64,000 nt of DNA. Source: Litchfieldia sinesaloumensis. Its GTDB lineage: Bacteria > Bacillota > Bacilli > Bacillales > Bacillaceae_L. The notes beneath the pieces were generated by a model. That model worked only from the letters and a program-made list of their open reading frames with translations. It made no database searches and was not told the DNA's origin. Each line of letters begins with the position of its first letter. Positions within the stretch are counted from its first letter, which is position 1. A program made the translations under genes and the position numbers. Shown here piece by piece: positions 62,389 through 64,000 of this stretch. The stretch is from assembly GCF_900156865.1 (NCBI RefSeq), contig NZ_LT732529.1:885056-949055 (forward strand), written 5' to 3'.

Positions 62389-62427
62389 ACAGAAAAAAGG
62401 GCGAGGGAAACCTCCCCTTTTTTCTGT
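62389..62427 (+). terminator. Long hairpin terminator after khpA
   Basis: ACAGAAAAAAGG pairs with CCTTTTTTCTGT, with an inner GAGG / CCTC stem and GAAA loop. The T run sits in the outer stem. May be partial, since ylqD follows without a clear new promoter. Confidence 0.8.
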
Positions 62428-62450
62428 AAAAACGTAAGGGTTGTGTGCGT

Positions 62451-62837
62451 GTGAAAATTATCCAAAACGTTGAAGTGAAACAAATCTTAACAGAAAACAG
62501 CAAAACAAAACTCATCGATTCATTGCAAACCAACAAAAATCAACTCCTAAAAGAATGCGGGCAGCTTACATTCGAACTTAAAAAGATGGAAAAACTTAAT
62601 AAGTTTGAACCTTCTAAAATAAATCTATATTTTACAAACGAGATTGAGACTAGGCAGGAAAAAATCAAACAACTTGATTTTCAAATTGAGCAAATACATA
62701 TGCTACCACTAGGTAGTGAAATTAAAGAGAAGGAAGTTCAAGCATTACTAGAAATTAACGTAGGTGACAACTGGAACGAAGTAACAACTGCACGAACTAT
62801 TGTAATCAAAGAAGGAAGAGTCGAAGAAATTCGTTAG
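62451..62837 (+). CDS. ylqD: YlqD family protein of unknown function
   Basis: 128 residues from the GTG at 62451, which has TAAGGG about 10 bases upstream; the in-frame GTG at 62445 is only 4 bases from it. It begins KIIQNVEVKQILTENSKTKL. The middle (residues 20-90) is a charged coiled coil (LLKECGQLTFELKKMEKLNK; EIETRQEKIKQLDFQIEQI). The C-terminal LLEINVGDNWNEVTTARTIV looks like a small beta domain. I recognise the family from its place between khpA and rimM, but no function is established. Confidence 0.85.
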   Translation: MKIIQNVEVKQILTENSKTKLIDSLQTNKNQLLKECGQLTFELKKMEKLNKFEPSKINLYFTNEIETRQEKIKQLDFQIEQIHMLPLGSEIKEKEVQALLEINVGDNWNEVTTARTIVIKEGRVEEIR

Positions 62838-62848
62838 AGGTGAGATAA

Positions 62849-63361
62849 ATGGACAAGTGGTATAACGTCGGAAAGATTGTGAATACTCATGGGATAAGAG
62901 GTGAGGTTCGGATTATTTCAAGAACGGATTTCCCTGAAGAGCGATATAAGATTGGAAACACACTGCATATTTTTTTACCTGATACAGAACCAATTGAAGT
63001 TACAGTACAGTCGCACCGTATACATAAAAATTTCGATTTAGTCACATTTGAAGGCTATGATAACGTAAACGATGTGGAACCATTTAAAGGCTCATTAGTG
63101 AAAGTACATGAGAGTCAGCTAGGAGAATTAGAAGAAGGGGAATATTATTTTCATGAAATTGTTGGCTGTACGGTCGTAACAGAGGAAGGTAATGAGATAG
63201 GAATAATAAAGGAGATTTTAACACCAGGTGCAAATGATGTATGGGTCGTAAAGGGAGAGAAGAATAAAGAAGTATTAATTCCGTTTATTGACGATATCGT
63301 CAAGGAAATTAATATCCAGGAAAAACGAATTACGATTCAACTTATGGAAGGATTAATCTAA
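62849..63361 (+). CDS. rimM: 16S rRNA maturation factor RimM
   Basis: Helps assemble the 30S head by binding S19 and 16S rRNA. 170 residues (174 in B. subtilis). The N-terminal RimM domain starts [20 protein letters not shown], followed by a linker and a C-terminal PRC-barrel (about 95-170; [36 protein letters not shown]). ATG at 62849 with AGAGGTGAG upstream, 11 bases after ylqD and 2 bases before trmD. The usual rpsP-rimM-trmD ribosome operon is intact. Confidence 0.97.
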   Translation: MDKWYNVGKIVNTHGIRGEVRIISRTDFPEERYKIGNTLHIFLPDTEPIEVTVQSHRIHKNFDLVTFEGYDNVNDVEPFKGSLVKVHESQLGELEEGEYYFHEIVGCTVVTEEGNEIGIIKEILTPGANDVWVVKGEKNKEVLIPFIDDIVKEINIQEKRITIQLMEGLI

Positions 63362-63363
63362 AA

Positions 63364-64000
63364 ATGAAAATTGATATTTTAACCCTTTTTCCAAATATGT
63401 TCTCAGGTGTACTTGGTGAATCAATCTTAAAAAAGGCTCAGGAAAAAGAAAAAGTTTCGTTTAGAGTGGTAAACTTTCGTGAATACGCTGATAACAAGCA
63501 TCAAAAAGTTGATGATTATCCTTATGGTGGTGGCGCAGGGATGGTGTTAATGCCTCAGCCGATTATTGACGCAGTTGAGGATCTCACTAATCAAACTGAA
63601 ACAAAGCCTAAAGTAATTCTACTTTGTCCCCAGGGTAAAAGATTTACTCAGAAAAAAGCTGAGGAATTGGCAAAAGAAGATCATCTGATATTTATTTGTG
63701 GCCACTATGAAGGGTATGATGAAAGAATCCGCGAACACTTGAATACTGAAGAAATATCAATCGGTGATTTTGTTCTAACCGGTGGAGAGCTTGGAGCAAT
63801 GGTCATCTCGGATAGTGTTGTTCGACTTTTACCTGGAGTTTTGGGAAACGAAGACTCGCCTGTTCTCGATTCCCATAGCACAGGATTATTGGAACATCCC
63901 CATTATACAAGACCTGCAAATTTTCGAGGGATGACAGTTCCAGATGTTTTATTATCGGGAAATCATAAGAATATTGAAGAGTGGAGAGAAAAAGAATCGC
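63364..64000 (+). CDS. trmD: tRNA (guanine-37-N1)-methyltransferase, 3'-truncated by window end
   Basis: Makes m1G37 in tRNAs, preventing +1 frameshifts; SAM-dependent SPOUT-family dimer. The reading frame opens at the ATG at 63364 and stays open to the window edge, giving 212 codons of about 243. [13 protein letters not shown] starts it; [26 protein letters not shown] and [13 protein letters not shown] form the trefoil-knot SAM site. [19 protein letters not shown] is the tRNA-binding region. The last residues, including the rest of the C-terminal domain, lie outside. rplS would be expected next. Confidence 0.97.
   Translation, partial: MKIDILTLFPNMFSGVLGESILKKAQEKEKVSFRVVNFREYADNKHQKVDDYPYGGGAGMVLMPQPIIDAVEDLTNQTETKPKVILLCPQGKRFTQKKAEELAKEDHLIFICGHYEGYDERIREHLNTEEISIGDFVLTGGELGAMVISDSVVRLLPGVLGNEDSPVLDSHSTGLLEHPHYTRPANFRGMTVPDVLLSGNHKNIEEWREKES

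Overview
This is a stretch of core chromosome from a spore-forming, AT-rich Firmicute of the Bacillaceae. The diagnostic genes are spoIIGA-sigE-sigG and the 26-codon spoVM. Gene content and order closely follow my recollection of the Bacillus subtilis spoIIGA-to-trmD segment, and most protein lengths match within a few residues. The genus cannot be settled by reading alone. No tRNA or rRNA genes, IS elements, prophage, CRISPR arrays or defence islands are visible.

Layout. (1) 1-2992: sporulation sigma block (spoIIGA, sigE, sigG). (2) 3059-7185: division and cell-envelope cluster (ylmC, ylmD, ylmE, sepF, ylmG, rqcP, divIVA). (3) 7186-12552: T-box-controlled ileS, then a DksA-like gene, lspA and an rluD-type pseudouridine synthase. 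(4) 12587-24483: complete de novo pyrimidine operon pyrR-pyrP-pyrB-pyrC-carA-carB-pyrK-pyrD-pyrF-pyrE, with three PyrR-type attenuators. (5) 24472-29233: rqcH on the minus strand and a P-type calcium ATPase. (6) 29418-43607: yloC, remA, gmk, rpoZ, coaBC, priA, def, fmt, rsmB, rlmN, prpC, prkC, rsgA, rpe. (7) 43828-44295: spoVM and rpmB, convergent. (8) 44569-50483: yloU, fakA, sdaAB, sdaAA, recG. (9) 50466-54275: FapR-controlled fatty-acid/phospholipid genes (fapR, plsX, fabD, fabG, acpP). (10) 54486 to the end: rnc, smc, ftsY, ylxM, ffh, rpsP, khpA, ylqD, rimM, and trmD cut by the window edge.

Functional links. Two partners of ribosome-associated quality control lie here (rqcP at 5813, rqcH at 24472). 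Formyl-Met handling (def, fmt), SRP targeting (ftsY, ylxM, ffh), the kinase/phosphatase pair (prkC, prpC) with rsgA, and ribosome maturation or modification (rsmB, rlmN, rsgA, rimM, rnc) are each clustered. Regulation readable from sequence includes an N22-spaced spoIIG-type promoter, a sigma-F-like site before sigG, an Ile T-box, three PyrR attenuators, a FapR operator, and about twenty intrinsic terminators.

I found no convincing undescribed multi-gene system. The least explained material is intergenic: four dispersed repeat copies (26240, 35189, 43988, 54295), one of which forms a 17-bp hairpin in the leader of the RNase III gene; a perfect 38-bp palindrome between spoVM and rpmB; an inverted repeat spanning the stop codon of the DksA-like gene; and a dyad over the ylxM-ffh promoter.
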